Positions 55,103 through 64,000 of a stretch of 64,000 nt of DNA are shown piece by piece. This DNA comes from Pelomyxa schiedti (taxonomy: Eukaryota > Evosea > Pelobiontida > Pelomyxidae): contig JAHLWZ010000836.1 in assembly GCA_020536535.1 (NCBI GenBank), forward strand, positions 1 through 64,000. The letters run 5' to 3'. The notes under the pieces were generated by a model. It did not search any database and was not told the DNA's origin. It saw only the letters and a list, made by a program, of their open reading frames with translations. Both the position numbers and the translations under genes were made by a program. The first letter of the stretch is position 1. Each line of letters starts with the position of its first letter.

Positions 55103-55996
55103 TCAAACAGTTTTGATGTACTTAGAAACAAAGGTTCGCACACTCTTGGCAAACAGGGAGAGTCTGGCGTGGTTCTTGGGTGGATGTCTGGGGTCTTTTT
55201 CCATTTTGCCAGTTTTGGCTGAAAACCAAGCAAAGTCCACCATCTCCTTCTGATGTCGGGGTATGCCCTGTTTCCGGTTATGCTTGCCCATGGCTTTTTT
55301 GATGGAGTTTCTGAGCTTGAAATAATGAGTGCCAGGCGGCAAGTTCACAATGAAAACCGGGGTCCTCCGGCCATCTACATTCCGCCTCACGAGGATATAG
55401 GGCTTTTCCTTGTTCAATAAGTCCGCAAACCTGAAGCGGTGTGTGGCTTCCGGTTCCCCAACTTTAAACCTGGACAGTTTGAATTCCTCCTTTAATTCAC
55501 GCTTGGCAAGGTTGAACCAGCAAAGCTTTCCTTTCACACGATCACATCGTTCTGCCTTGCCTGCTGCAATATTGTATTCCCCTTTGTATGTCCCTCCACG
55601 TTCCTTTCCTAGCCCCAGCAGAAAGTCTTTTGTAGGAGTAGTAGCAAGCAGGGCAACTCCTGCACCGGCATTTATTTTTGCCTTGGACCGAAGAGCTCTG
55701 CACCACTTATGGGTGCATCCCTTTTCCTTCTTGTGCTTCTTGTCCTTTTTATCCTTTTTGTGCTTGTGCTTGTCCTTGTCCTTGTGCTTTTTGTCCTTCC
55801 TGTCCTTTTCCTTGTCCTTTTTGTCCTTGTCCTTGTGCTTGTGCTTGTGCTTGTGCTTTTTGTCCTTTTTGTCCTTCTTGTCCTTCTTTTTGTTCTTCTT
55901 ATGCTTCTTGTCCTTCTCCTTTTTGTTCTTTTTATCTTTCTTTCCCTTATCGTCCTTATCCTTCTCCACTGTAATTTTTTCACTTACATTGTCCAC
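55103..55996 (-). CDS. Lysine-rich protein with Nudix-like domain
   Basis: The open frame encodes about 95 residues of almost pure Lys/Asp/His repeats (for example DKKDKKDKKHKHKHKHKDKD), then a folded domain: FLLGLGKERGGTYKGEYNIA, AGKAERCDRVKG, and NLAKRELKEEFKLSRF. GK.E...REL.EEF resembles a Nudix box (GX5EX7REUXEEXGU) with an insertion; RRTPVFIVNLPPGTHYFKLR and QKEMVDFAWFS also fit Nudix strands. Nudix enzymes cleave nucleoside diphosphates linked to another moiety, including ADP-ribose. No in-frame ATG precedes the Lys tract, although the frame stays open upstream to about 56090. The true start must therefore lie in an upstream exon, most simply in the PARP-like gene directly upstream on the same strand. 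Confidence 0.65.
   Translation of the reverse strand: MDNVSEKITVEKDKDDKGKKDKKNKKEKDKKHKKNKKKDKKDKKDKKHKHKHKHKDKDKKDKEKDRKDKKHKDKDKHKHKKDKKDKKHKKEKGCTHKWCRALRSKAKINAGAGVALLATTPTKDFLLGLGKERGGTYKGEYNIAAGKAERCDRVKGKLCWFNLAKRELKEEFKLSRFKVGEPEATHRFRFADLLNKEKPYILVRRNVDGRRTPVFIVNLPPGTHYFKLRNSIKKAMGKHNRKQGIPRHQKEMVDFAWFSAKTGKMEKDPRHPPKNHARLSLFAKSVRTFVSKYIKTV
55740..55965. repeat. Low-complexity Lys/Asp/His codon repeat
   Basis: Irregular tandem copies of CTTGTCCTTTTTGTC-like units on the plus strand (AAGGACAAG/CACAAG codons on the minus strand). They code for the Lys-rich N-terminal segment of the Nudix-like protein. Units of 6, 9 and 15 nt alternate, always keeping the frame. Confidence 0.85.
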
Positions 55997-57042
55997 CTTG
56001 AGCTTCTTTGTCTTGGTTTTGCTGTTAGTAACAGGGAAACTAGTAGGAAACCTACTACAGGAGGCAGGACTATTCGGTCCCGTTGCTTTTTATATAAAAT
56101 AAGATATTCAGGAAGGGCTAAACGATCCCTGAAGATGGCATATTCTCTCTGTGGGAAGTTAATGTAGAGAAATGTATTATTGTACCTTTCTTTCATGTGG
56201 ACCCAGTACAGCAGCATCCAAACCAGAAACATGTGGGTGCCTGTGGTGCCTCAGAGAAAAGTTTCTCTTCTTGCCCTTGTTTTTCGTTGATTGGACTAAC
56301 GCAACAGAAGAAGCAAACCAAGATTACGCGAAGTATAAACAGGACCTGTACCCCGAGACGTTTCTTAGCATATCCATCAGCCACAGATACGGACTGTGGA
56401 GAGTAAATAACAATGATTCAGAGAGGACACAGTATACCGGTGCTGTATAAATTGCCTTTCCAACTTTATGCTTTGGGGAGGAAAATTTAACTTTGAAGCC
56501 GTTTTTAATGATGGAGCAGACTGGGCAGCGAGCAGAATTACATACCGGTGGTGACGGGTTTTGGTTTTGTTTCTGTATTACCGTTATAGTCATAGGTGCT
56601 GAGGTCATATACCAGTAAATTACAAATACACCGTGTTCCATGGAACACCCACCTCTTGTGAGCGTGTTCCTTCAATCTTTGGGCACTCTTAATAAATCGC
56701 TCTTTAAGCCTCTGGTTTCTCACCTATTAAGCAAATGCTTCATGTTCAATACGGGTTTGAGGATCATTTTTCAAAAAATTAAGCAGACTAGAGAGTGCGT
56801 TGTACGTTTATTGACTCACCTTGAATACCGCAAGTACTTTCATGTTAGCAGGTGGCCTGTAAGGCCTGTCGTGATGCTTCAATTTTGTACGTCGGCGCCA
56901 TCCACGCTCCAGCTTATTCAGTACCCACTCGAGGTGCCGACCACGAACAAGTGTCAAGTATCTGCAATTTTGTCCCTGTGTATTATATTCGTTTCTCTCT
57001 TTGTGGCGGTTTCATTTTTTGACTTACGGGTGGGTCCGCCAT
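55984..57042 (-). CDS. PARP-like ADP-ribosyltransferase
   Basis: Small multi-exon gene. The proposed exon 1 (MADPP, from 57042) splices after GTAAGT to GQNCRYLTLVRGRHLEWVLN. Then come RFIKSAQRLKEHAHKRWVFH followed by GT, the PARP H-G-T motif that binds NAD; VCNSARCPVCSIIKNGFKVK; and KHKVGKAIYTAP, matching the G.GIYTS strand of fungal and amoebal PARP-like proteins with a C..CSLC insert. The last exon reads REYAIFRDRLALPEYLILYK, the end-strand pattern E...LPEYLI.Y of PARPs. The His (HGT) and Tyr (AIYTA) of the H-Y-[E/I/L] triad are visible. The frame stops at 55984, 12 bp inside the next gene's frame, so separate genes or a fusion are both possible. Confidence 0.75.
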
Positions 57043-57174
57043 GTCGTTTGCCAACCGGTTTTTGTTCTGTTGTGGTTTCTACGAAGTTACCAACTTGGCA
57101 AGGAAAAGGAAGAAAAAAAAACCCGAGCCCGCGCGATGTGTTGTTATTTTTTTTCCACTTTTGTAACTTGGAGG

Positions 57175-58812
57175 TCAAGGGCTCCCTTTGGAGGTGTAGG
57201 ACAAACACCACTCAATGGAGGCGGACATCGGCGGTGTTTTGACACGTGACAGCACTTGCCTGACGTCATCCCGTTTCAGTCCACAGTCTAAAACCAGCCA
57301 TTTGACCACCTCAATCCTATCGCTCTGACAGGTTTCCAGGAGCAGCTGGTTGCCCTTTACTCTGAGGTCGGCATAGACCAGTCCACCACATGAAACCAGC
57401 CACTTTGCTGTTTCAAGTTGCCCATTGCTGCAGGCCTGGGCCAGCGCCTCACAGTGGTTATATCTGGCAAGTTCTGCTGGTGTCTGTCCTATCTTACTGG
57501 CAACCCATTTAGCGGTCTCTATGTCCGCTCTGGCGCAGGATACAACAAAGGAACCTGGCGCGATTGGCATACCACGTGATGTGAGCCACTCTGCAATGTC
57601 CAGGTGCTTCCTTTCACAGCAAAGTTCTAGGGTGTTGGTTCCGATGCAGTGGGTAAACTGGAATTCCCGCTTCGCTGAGGAGAGACCGTAACCTGACAGG
57701 GATTGCCGCATTGGTAGGTCCCACATGTCAACGACCCACTTTAAGAGGTCCAACCTGCCAAACGCACATAGTCCAGGCAGGAGTATATCTACAGCGTAGT
57801 CTTGTCCAACACGAGCGAAAGTTGCACTAAGCCATTCTGCTATATCCCGATGCCCAAGAAGACAGCTCTGGGCAAAACAAGAGTTGATCCTATTTGGCCC
57901 CAGTACAGTTATGGAATATGTTGTGGCGAGCCACTTGACAAGTTTCAAGTTTCCGGATTTGCAGGCGCACTGCAGCGCATCACATTCAAAACAGCAGGCC
58001 TGCTGGCTCGTGAGCGAGAACCTAGTTGCAAGCCACTCTACAAGTTCCATTTTGCCTGTTCCACACGCAAGCCTGAAAGCATAGCACAGCCTATCACAAA
58101 AGTGTTTTGCAGCCAGCCCAAAGGTAGCATCCAGCCACTGTATAGCACCCATATGGCCCCCCATGCAAGCCAACTGCAGTGCCATTGTGACTCCATCTCC
58201 ACTCACAGAACACACCCCAGGCCTGTCCAAGAAACTCTCGTCAATATCATCGGAATCACTTGCGGTGGTAGTAGTATTAGCAGGCGCGGTGGCGGGGTCC
58301 GGTTTCACCATCATGGGACGAGCGAACGTGGACAGCCACCAGCGGGCTCCGGCGACGGAGCCTCGGCTGCAGCACAGCGCGACGGCGCGGGACGTGGGCT
58401 CGCGGCCTATGGCGGGGCACAGGTAGCCCAGCGACTGCAGCGCGGCGTGGAAGGCGGACACGGAGGCGACGTCGCGGAGCAGCAGGGCGCGGGGGCGCCA
58501 TGGCGGCGGCAGGGGGCTGCTGCTGCTCCCGGGGACGGGGCTCGGGGGGTCGCCGCCGCTGCTGCAGTAGCGGAACGCGATCCAGTGCGAGCAGCGGAAG
58601 CACTCGAGGGACGCGCACTCGGCCACGGCGCACAGGGGGCTCCGGCGGCACTGCTCGTCCACAAGGCGCCGCGAGCCCAGAGCCACGAGCGGGAAAAAGG
58701 CCTCGGCCGCGACCACGCAGTCGCGGGAGGACAACAACCGCCATACGTGGCTCCAAACGATGTGGGATAAACGTACAACATTATCACCAACTCCTGTCTT
58801 TTCGGTCGACAT
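57175..58812 (-). CDS. Ankyrin-like repeat protein, 545 aa
   Basis: Single exon. After an N-terminal region of about 180 residues (SHIVWSHVWRLLSSRDCVVA, ECASLECFRCSHWIAFRYCS, then a GC-rich Ser/Pro stretch) come about ten degenerate ankyrin-like helical repeats of 30-40 residues with the recurring pattern ALxxACxxGxLelvkWLaxxF, for example CDALQCACKSGNLKLVKWLA. The N-terminus looks like an F-box-like helical region, but this is not firm. Proteins of this kind are interaction scaffolds. GC content and codon use are much higher in the first 180 codons than in the repeats. It ends about 130 bp upstream of the PARP-like start, on the same strand. Confidence 0.8.
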   Translation of the reverse strand: MSTEKTGVGDNVVRLSHIVWSHVWRLLSSRDCVVAAEAFFPLVALGSRRLVDEQCRRSPLCAVAECASLECFRCSHWIAFRYCSSGGDPPSPVPGSSSSPLPPPWRPRALLLRDVASVSAFHAALQSLGYLCPAIGREPTSRAVALCCSRGSVAGARWWLSTFARPMMVKPDPATAPANTTTTASDSDDIDESFLDRPGVCSVSGDGVTMALQLACMGGHMGAIQWLDATFGLAAKHFCDRLCYAFRLACGTGKMELVEWLATRFSLTSQQACCFECDALQCACKSGNLKLVKWLATTYSITVLGPNRINSCFAQSCLLGHRDIAEWLSATFARVGQDYAVDILLPGLCAFGRLDLLKWVVDMWDLPMRQSLSGYGLSSAKREFQFTHCIGTNTLELCCERKHLDIAEWLTSRGMPIAPGSFVVSCARADIETAKWVASKIGQTPAELARYNHCEALAQACSNGQLETAKWLVSCGGLVYADLRVKGNQLLLETCQSDRIEVVKWLVLDCGLKRDDVRQVLSRVKTPPMSASIEWCLSYTSKGSP

Positions 58813-58913
58813 CGTGTTCCCGTAAAAAGAGTCTCTTGTTAAATCTCAAAGAAAGAAAGGGCTCCGCGTTTACTTGTTTGAGTGGAAAAAGTGGCTGGAC
58901 AAGTCGAGGGTAA

Positions 58914-60470
58914 TTACCTGCCATGCTTTTTCTTTGAGGAATGGCTTGCGGTAGGTGTTTTTGTCGTTGCTTTTGTGAACGCACTCAAGTTCTGTTGCAA
59001 CAGCAAAGCGAGCTTCTGCATTGACTCCCTGTGTCCTGCGTCAGCGGCCCTCCGGTAAAGCGAGAATGCCATATCCAAGTCTATGAGCCCTTGTGCGCCA
59101 AACTCTAGGGACGATGCAACCCTGAATATGGAGACCACATGACCCCTTCCAATGACTTCCTGATAAAGAGAGTTGGCTTTGCTGATGTCTGCAGACACAC
59201 CCAGACCATTTTCATAGCACAACGCCAGCAGGACCCTTGCCTCACATGAGGATGTTTCTGCTGCAGCCTTCATAATAGGCTCGGAACCATTGTAGCCGCG
59301 AGCACACCCCATCAAGACACTGCATCCATATGTAAGAATTGCTTGAGTATTGCCCTTCTCGTAGGCACTTCGGATGAGCGAAACGGTGAAGTTCATATCA
59401 ACGGGTACACCTGTTCCTCGGCAGTAGCATGTACCAAGCTCGAACATGGCGTCACTATTTCCGGCATCAACTGCCCTCTTCAGGAGGGGAATTGCTTTAT
59501 TGTAGTCCACAGCAACCCCTTTGCCATCTATGTAATACTGAGCAAGTTTGCACATTGAAGGCGCATGTCCTTTCATTACAGCTCTCTCCGCAAGTGAAAC
59601 AGCTTTAGCTGGGTCTTTGGGAACGCCATCACCACTCATATAGGCATCGGCCAGGCTATTCATGGCAGCCGCGTAGCCACCGTCAACCGATCGCTGGAAA
59701 AGCTCAATTGCCTTCGTGATATCTCTCTCGGTCCCACTTCCAGTTGAAAGTAAGCTGCCCATGAGATATAAGGCCTTCGGGTCGCCGGCTTCAACGCCCT
59801 TTTGAATAAGTGCGAGACCTTTGGCGATGTCCTCAGGTACTCCTTTCCCAATTATATAGAGGTGACCGAGATTCAGCTCAGCACGCCATACAACTTCTGG
59901 CTCATTTGTACCAGCAGCTTTCTGGAATAGAGAAATAGCCGTATTAGTATCAAGTGGAACGCCATGGCCATGGAGATAAAGACATCCAAGATTAAGATAC
60001 GCCCCTGGCCATCCAAGATCAGCTGCTCTCTGTAGAAAACGAACCCCAGTGTCTAGATTTTTCACAACGCCACAACCCGTCATATAGCAGTCCCCAAGGG
60101 TGAAGAGTGCTTCTGCATGTCCGGCATCTGAAGCCCTCTGAAGGTAAGGAATCGCTAGCGGGGGATCTTTCTTGACACACTCCCCAAACAAATAGCAGTT
60201 GGCCAGCTTGAGCATTGCCTTCACACTGCCGGCGTCTATTGCCTTGTTGTAGTACTGAATGGCCTTGATGGGATCTGGATCTGTGCCCTGGCCCCTCCTG
60301 TAGTATTCCGCAACAGTAAGCAGCATCTCGTGATCGCCAGACCCATCAGCCAAATCCGTGAATATAGCAAATCCCCTGGGTTCGTTATGTCCAGCGTTGA
60401 AACAGAAATCCAATTTCATCGTTCCACCCCTAGCTCTTTCTCGCCAAATATCGTCAAGATCCAGATCCAT
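58914..60470 (-). CDS. Sel1-like repeat protein, copy B
   Basis: Single exon, 518 residues, about a dozen Sel1-like repeats. It aligns end to end with the protein at 2895-4448, without large gaps and with shared stretches such as GQGTDPDPIKAIQY and DISKANSLYQ. Both proteins open with an (A)RA.GG(T/S)M segment, then NEPRGF, and close with FTKATTK...ASHSSKK. I chose the Met at 60470 (MDLDLDD), which matches the start of copy A; 16 in-frame residues upstream are not conserved. It probably acts as an interaction scaffold; no enzymatic domain is visible. It ends about 100 bp upstream of the ankyrin-like start. Confidence 0.88.
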   Translation of the reverse strand: MDLDLDDIWRERARGGTMKLDFCFNAGHNEPRGFAIFTDLADGSGDHEMLLTVAEYYRRGQGTDPDPIKAIQYYNKAIDAGSVKAMLKLANCYLFGECVKKDPPLAIPYLQRASDAGHAEALFTLGDCYMTGCGVVKNLDTGVRFLQRAADLGWPGAYLNLGCLYLHGHGVPLDTNTAISLFQKAAGTNEPEVVWRAELNLGHLYIIGKGVPEDIAKGLALIQKGVEAGDPKALYLMGSLLSTGSGTERDITKAIELFQRSVDGGYAAAMNSLADAYMSGDGVPKDPAKAVSLAERAVMKGHAPSMCKLAQYYIDGKGVAVDYNKAIPLLKRAVDAGNSDAMFELGTCYCRGTGVPVDMNFTVSLIRSAYEKGNTQAILTYGCSVLMGCARGYNGSEPIMKAAAETSSCEARVLLALCYENGLGVSADISKANSLYQEVIGRGHVVSIFRVASSLEFGAQGLIDLDMAFSLYRRAADAGHRESMQKLALLLQQNLSAFTKATTKTPTASHSSKKKHGR

Positions 60471-60995
60471 TTCACTAGGAAACAGGTAGGTTAAGCACGA
60501 GAAAGATGTGCGATACATACGCCATCACTTCTTGCCTTGATTTGTTTTGCCTCACGTCTGCTACACGGGGTATTTTAAAGTTTTTTGAGGATCTCACGGT
60601 TTCTTTTTTTGACAGTAAAAGGCAGGGGAGTGGCGCCATCGTGTCATAACTAAAAGGGTTATTTCGAAGAACTAAAGAAAGGGATTAATTCTTGGGGAAC
60701 CATTGCAAACAATGGCTCCACGTTGTCCAAACGCAATGAGCCTCTGTTTTTGGGCACAATACAAGAAGGACAGCTTCGACTTGGGTGGTACAAACAACCA
60801 GGAATCCAACCACAAAGAGTGTCCTGCCACGAAACAGGCTCCCGTGTCTCCGTGGCAAACTTCTCAGACAAAGTTTCACCGAAGCCTTAGTTGAATAAAA
60901 TAATCAACAGGCACTGTCATTACGTTATCCTCGCTCAGGATCGGCGGTCTGGTGTTTTTTTTATTCCGCCAATTGTGGCTTTTTACCGTAACACC
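60471..60995. promoter_or_regulatory. Divergent upstream region, Sel1 B / membrane protein
   Basis: About 525 bp between divergent starts. It contains the third copy of the fold-back element (60891-60970), ending 25 bp before the ATG at 60996. No exon is supported. Confidence 0.4.
60891..60970 (+). repeat. Fold-back element, copy upstream of the membrane-protein gene
   Basis: It starts TTGAATAAAATAATCAACAG and ends GGATCGGCGGTCTGGTG, a T run and ATTCCGCC. It shares CGCTCAGGAT(C/G)GGCGGTCTGG with the element at 42312-42392. The ends GAATAAAA and TTTTATTC are inverted repeats. Confidence 0.8.
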
Positions 60996-62724
60996 ATGTC
61001 GGCAACAACTGGGGAGGAGGCGCGGGTGATGGTGGCCAGACTGTGCGGCACGGCCTCCCGCCCCGGTATGCGCCTTGTGGGCGTTGTGGCTACCGTGGCC
61101 CTGGCCTGGGTGTCGCTGCTGCACTTCGACTCGTACGGCGGGGAGCAGGCGCGGCTGCTGGCCCGCGTGGCTGCAGCGGGGGGGTGCGGCCTGGGCCTTG
61201 GTGCAGGCGCAGGCACGGGCGGCGGTGCCTCCCGTGGCGGCGACCCGAGCGGAGGAGCTGCTACGAGCCACGGCGTGGTGCAATTCGGGCGGTTCTACTA
61301 CCCTTGGGTTTGGCTCTCCTCCCGTGCTTAGTTGTTTTTTTTTTTCGTTCCCCCTGTTTTTGTTATAGTTGGTTATGGGTGTGTTAGTATTTATTTCATT
61401 TCGCCAGGTCAACTATACTTATCAAGTCGATGGAGTTAAGTTTAGTAGCAGGATGTGCAGACCACTAGATGACTACTGTGGATCATACTCTGGCATTATT
61501 GAGGCTGAAGCTGCATTGAACAAGTCAGTTTCCCTTGCATCGGCGTTTCTTCCTCATGTTGTATTTTAGGGTATTAAATTTTGACACGATGGTCATTCAC
61601 AGTGTCTGTGTCGATCCTGCTGATCCTTCTGTACATTCTTCCTTAATGTCTGATAATGGAATTATGCCAAGTAATTCACTATTGTAGGTAGCCTTCTTAG
61701 AGCCAGCGGCTTCATTTAGACCGTATCTCCTTTTCCTGCTTTTACCTGCGGAAATTGTAATTGCTCTCCTGTCCATCTTTGCTGTTGGACCCTTCCATGG
61801 GAATCCTTACCTTAGCCCTTATGTGACAAAACGAAATTGCTTCATTTTTTATTTTGTAATCTGTCCAAACTAAAAATGACCATACCAACTCAATGGTAGA
61901 ATCGCCTTTCAACAGCAATGCAGCGCAAACTCTTAGCCCTCTTGGCTTTTGCTTGGTTTCTATGTCTTCACCTCGTTTTTTACAAATATCATACAAGGTA
62001 ATCCTTCATTTTATCTTTCCAGTGATTAACCACTTAGCCCAGGAACCCATTCAATGAACCTAGTAACTTACATTCAAGGTCAGCTACTGTTCTTTGGTGT
62101 GTTCTGAAGAAATGTAAAACGTAATTAATTAACAATTGCAAGGAATTCTGGCCTACATCCGGCTTAAACTCTCTAAAAAGCCCCTGCTTTCTAATCCTAC
62201 ATTAATTATCGAGCAGGACAATGTCACCGGACTCCCCATTGCAATGGGGCAAGATTTCACAGTAAACACCATGCTGCCACACTTGACCTAATCCCACAAT
62301 CCTTCCAATTCAGATTACCGTGGAGTTCAGTGTGCTTGAGAACACTGTGATCAATGACGCCAGTGTGCAACTGCAGTGCACCGCGTTCCGCGGAGACAAG
62401 GCACTTGGATTCCACGGCAGGAAAACCAAGCCGGCACTCTCGACTAGCTGCGTTGGGCACATGATACACCGAGGCGAGCAAGTGCGAATCCACTACGGCG
62501 TGTTCAACGTGCCGACTCCATCTTCCGACAAGAAGGACCTGCTGTGCTGCCACGCACAAATGAAAGAAGCCAGGGGCAGTGGTACAATAGTGGGGCCACC
62601 AAAGTGCGTATTCAGCTGGGCGATTGTGCACCAGATCGATGTGATGCTAGCCAGTGATGTTTCCCACCTTGATACACCCAGGCACCATTTCGATGTTGGA
62701 ATTTGGGAGACAAACTGCACATAG
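60996..62724 (+). CDS. Membrane protein with DUF3592-like region
   Basis: The first exon (MSATTGEEARVMVARLCG) carries a transmembrane helix (LVGVVATVALAWVSLLHF) and a Gly/Ala linker. It then splices, after FYYPW, to VNYTYQVDGVKFSSRMCRPL. Together with IHSVCVDPADPSVHSSL this resembles DUF3592 (Y.Y.VDG..Y...V.Y.P.DP..S.L), an extracellular beta domain between two helices. A second helix follows (FLLLPAEIVIALLSIFAV). The C-terminal exons (ITVEFSVLENTVINDASVQL, GEQVRIHYGVFNVP) look like an immunoglobulin- or arrestin-like beta sandwich and end in DVGIWETNCT. At least seven exons. The function is unknown; the DUF3592 resemblance is moderate. Confidence 0.6.
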
Positions 62725-62954
62725 GGCCTGCAACAAAAAAAGTTCCAGATTGGTAGTATGCTTTTTGGCATTGACACACTTCTCACTTTCGAGAGTCCTG
62801 GAATACAGTGTTTTTCTTTTGTGAAGATTGGCATGAGAAGTCCCCAGGAAAAAAAAATCCCAAACTTTTGTGCTGAGAGCAACACCCTGATTCATCAAAA
62901 CGAATTTTTTAGTGTGAGTCCCAAAGTTAATAATATCCTTCAGAGCTCATGCCG

Positions 62955-64000
62955 TCACGGGAAAAACTCAACAATGACTGAACCACTTCCATACAGTGAC
63001 GACAAGCCAACAGAACAGCCCTCTGCCCCGGGATTGTGGATGAACGAACCACCCCAACCCCCACCCGTGCCACACACAGCACCCACCCGATGCCACACAG
63101 AGTAGGACCACCTGAACACTCCACGCCCGCCCCGTCTCCGCGCCAATCACTACTGCACTACCGCCACCGCCACCTCCCCCCCCAAAACCGCCATTCCCAA
63201 AATCTTTGGGGCTATCATAGCTGCTAGCCCCAAAGAAGAGAAGGGGGTTTCCCCCAGACTTCCCTCCAGTGCCGCCAAAGCGTGGGGACTTACCACCTTC
63301 GGCTGCTGGATCGGACATTGATGTGCTGCCGGCACAGCCATTAGAGATCCAGCCAGCCCCTCCTCCTGCCCAGATGGTTGGCCCCGTTTTGGAATCCATA
63401 CTTGTGGGCTGCGGCTCACCACCACCCCCACCTGTGCCTCCACCACTAGACAGGCGGTTCCCGTGTGTGCCGTTGCGTGTTAGGCTGGCATCCTGGCCAT
63501 TGCTTGTACTTCCCCCCCCTCCACCTCCTGCACATATTAAAATGTTGCCAGAACCGTGCTCCCAGACGAATGTACCTCCGCCACCTCCTCCATTTCTAGC
63601 TCTGGTTTCACCCCCCTGACCAACAAGGATGGCGATCACTGCGCCTTCTTCAATTGCCAAGAATGATGTAACAACAGCCCCACGCCCTCCTTTGGCCCCG
63701 AAATTTTTGGCATCACCACCACTTGCTCCAATAGCAGTGAATTTATACATTCCTGAGAATGGAACGATCCAACGCTGTATTCCTCCTGAAAGTGTGACAC
63801 TCATTTGGAATGGTGAACTATAGCCAACAGTGGTCGGTTCTTCTTTGATTCTCCCATCAAGTGAGGTGAACTGGAATATCCTTGCTGCTTTGACTATTGC
63901 AATGACTTGCGTCAATTTCGCCGCTTGTGTGCGATTGTCTGTTTCCAATTGCTGGCACAGTCTTGACAAGCGTAGAATTTCCTCATTGCAATGAATTTCT
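62955..64000 (-). CDS. Glycine-rich (TRIM-like) protein, copy 2, partial
   Basis: Only the C-terminal part is inside the window; the gene runs off the right edge. It begins with a coiled coil (RLCQQLETDNRTQAAKLTQV) and continues with the same Gly-rich beta domain as the gene at 42631-44885: MSVTLSGGIQRWIVPFSGMY, KFTAIGASGGDAKNFGAKGG, GTFVWEHGSGNILICAGGGG and AGGGAGWISNGCAG. Near 63080-63140 the reading frame that matches the paralogue's end (GGGWGGSFIHNPGAEG, then YGSGSVIVEFFP) differs from the upstream frame, which stops at 62968. A small indel or an unusual splice is therefore needed. RING and B-boxes, if present, lie outside. Confidence 0.8.

Noticed and set aside
55103-55996. Viral origin of the Lys-rich Nudix-like gene
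   Set aside because: Nudix-like proteins with similar boxes occur in large DNA viruses of amoebae, but nothing in the flanks shows a viral insertion, and the tract sits among ordinary spliced genes.
58277-58913. Overlapping Arg/Ala-rich frames on both strands
   Set aside because: They are shadows of the GC-rich N-terminal part of the ankyrin-like gene, which has the only coherent domain content.

Overview
The window is nuclear DNA from a protist with a compact, intron-rich genome. About 30 protein genes sit in 64 kb on both strands, often less than 200 bp apart. Most are interrupted by GT...AG introns of about 45-60 nt; several genes can only be read by splicing. There are no operons, ribosome-binding sites, rRNA genes or CRISPR arrays. 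An intraflagellar transport gene (IFT88) means a cilium or flagellum. Expansin, a TRIM-like protein, RasGEF, Sel1, ankyrin-like and GH3 proteins together suggest a free-living flagellated amoeba, possibly Amoebozoa/Archamoebae; this placement is inference and no marker gene decides it.

Layout. 0.7-4.4 kb: a GH3 acyl-amido synthetase (+) and a Sel1-repeat protein (-). 5.1-5.3 kb: tandem repeats. 5.7-11 kb: an NBR1/ILRUN-like FW+UBA protein and IFT88 (both -). 11.1-15.8 kb: a GH85 endo-beta-N-acetylglucosaminidase and a RING protein (+). 15.9-21.1 kb: an SMP-type LEA protein, a CDC123-like ATP-grasp protein and a MINDY deubiquitinase (all -). 21.4-28.3 kb: an unrecognised protein, a LisH protein, a condensation-fold acyltransferase and a small secreted protein (+). 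28.4-31.3 kb: a RasGEF (-). 31.8-37.6 kb: an expansin-like wall protein, a WD-like protein, an SDR oxidoreductase (-) and a secreted C39-like protease. 37.8-42.3 kb: two near-identical tandem GH3 genes (-), one with a one-base frameshift. 42.6-44.9 kb: a RING/B-box protein with an ALK-like glycine-rich domain. 45.1-53.1 kb: replication and chromosome genes PSF1 (GINS), POLE2/DPB2 and SMC2. 53.4-57.0 kb: a HAD hydrolase (HDHD5-like), then a lysine-rich Nudix-like gene that abuts or is fused to a PARP-like gene. 57.2-62.7 kb: an ankyrin-like protein, a second Sel1 protein and a membrane protein. 62.9 kb to the end: a second glycine-rich (TRIM-like) gene, cut by the window edge.

Themes. Several gene families are duplicated inside the window (GH3 x3, Sel1 x2, TRIM/glycine-rich x2). 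An approximately 80-bp fold-back element recurs close upstream of two GH3 genes and one unrelated gene. Expansin, the LEA protein and secreted enzymes fit an organism that makes or digests polysaccharide walls and may form resistant cysts. PSF1 and POLE2 are tail-to-tail neighbours whose products touch each other in the CMG-Pol epsilon complex of other eukaryotes.
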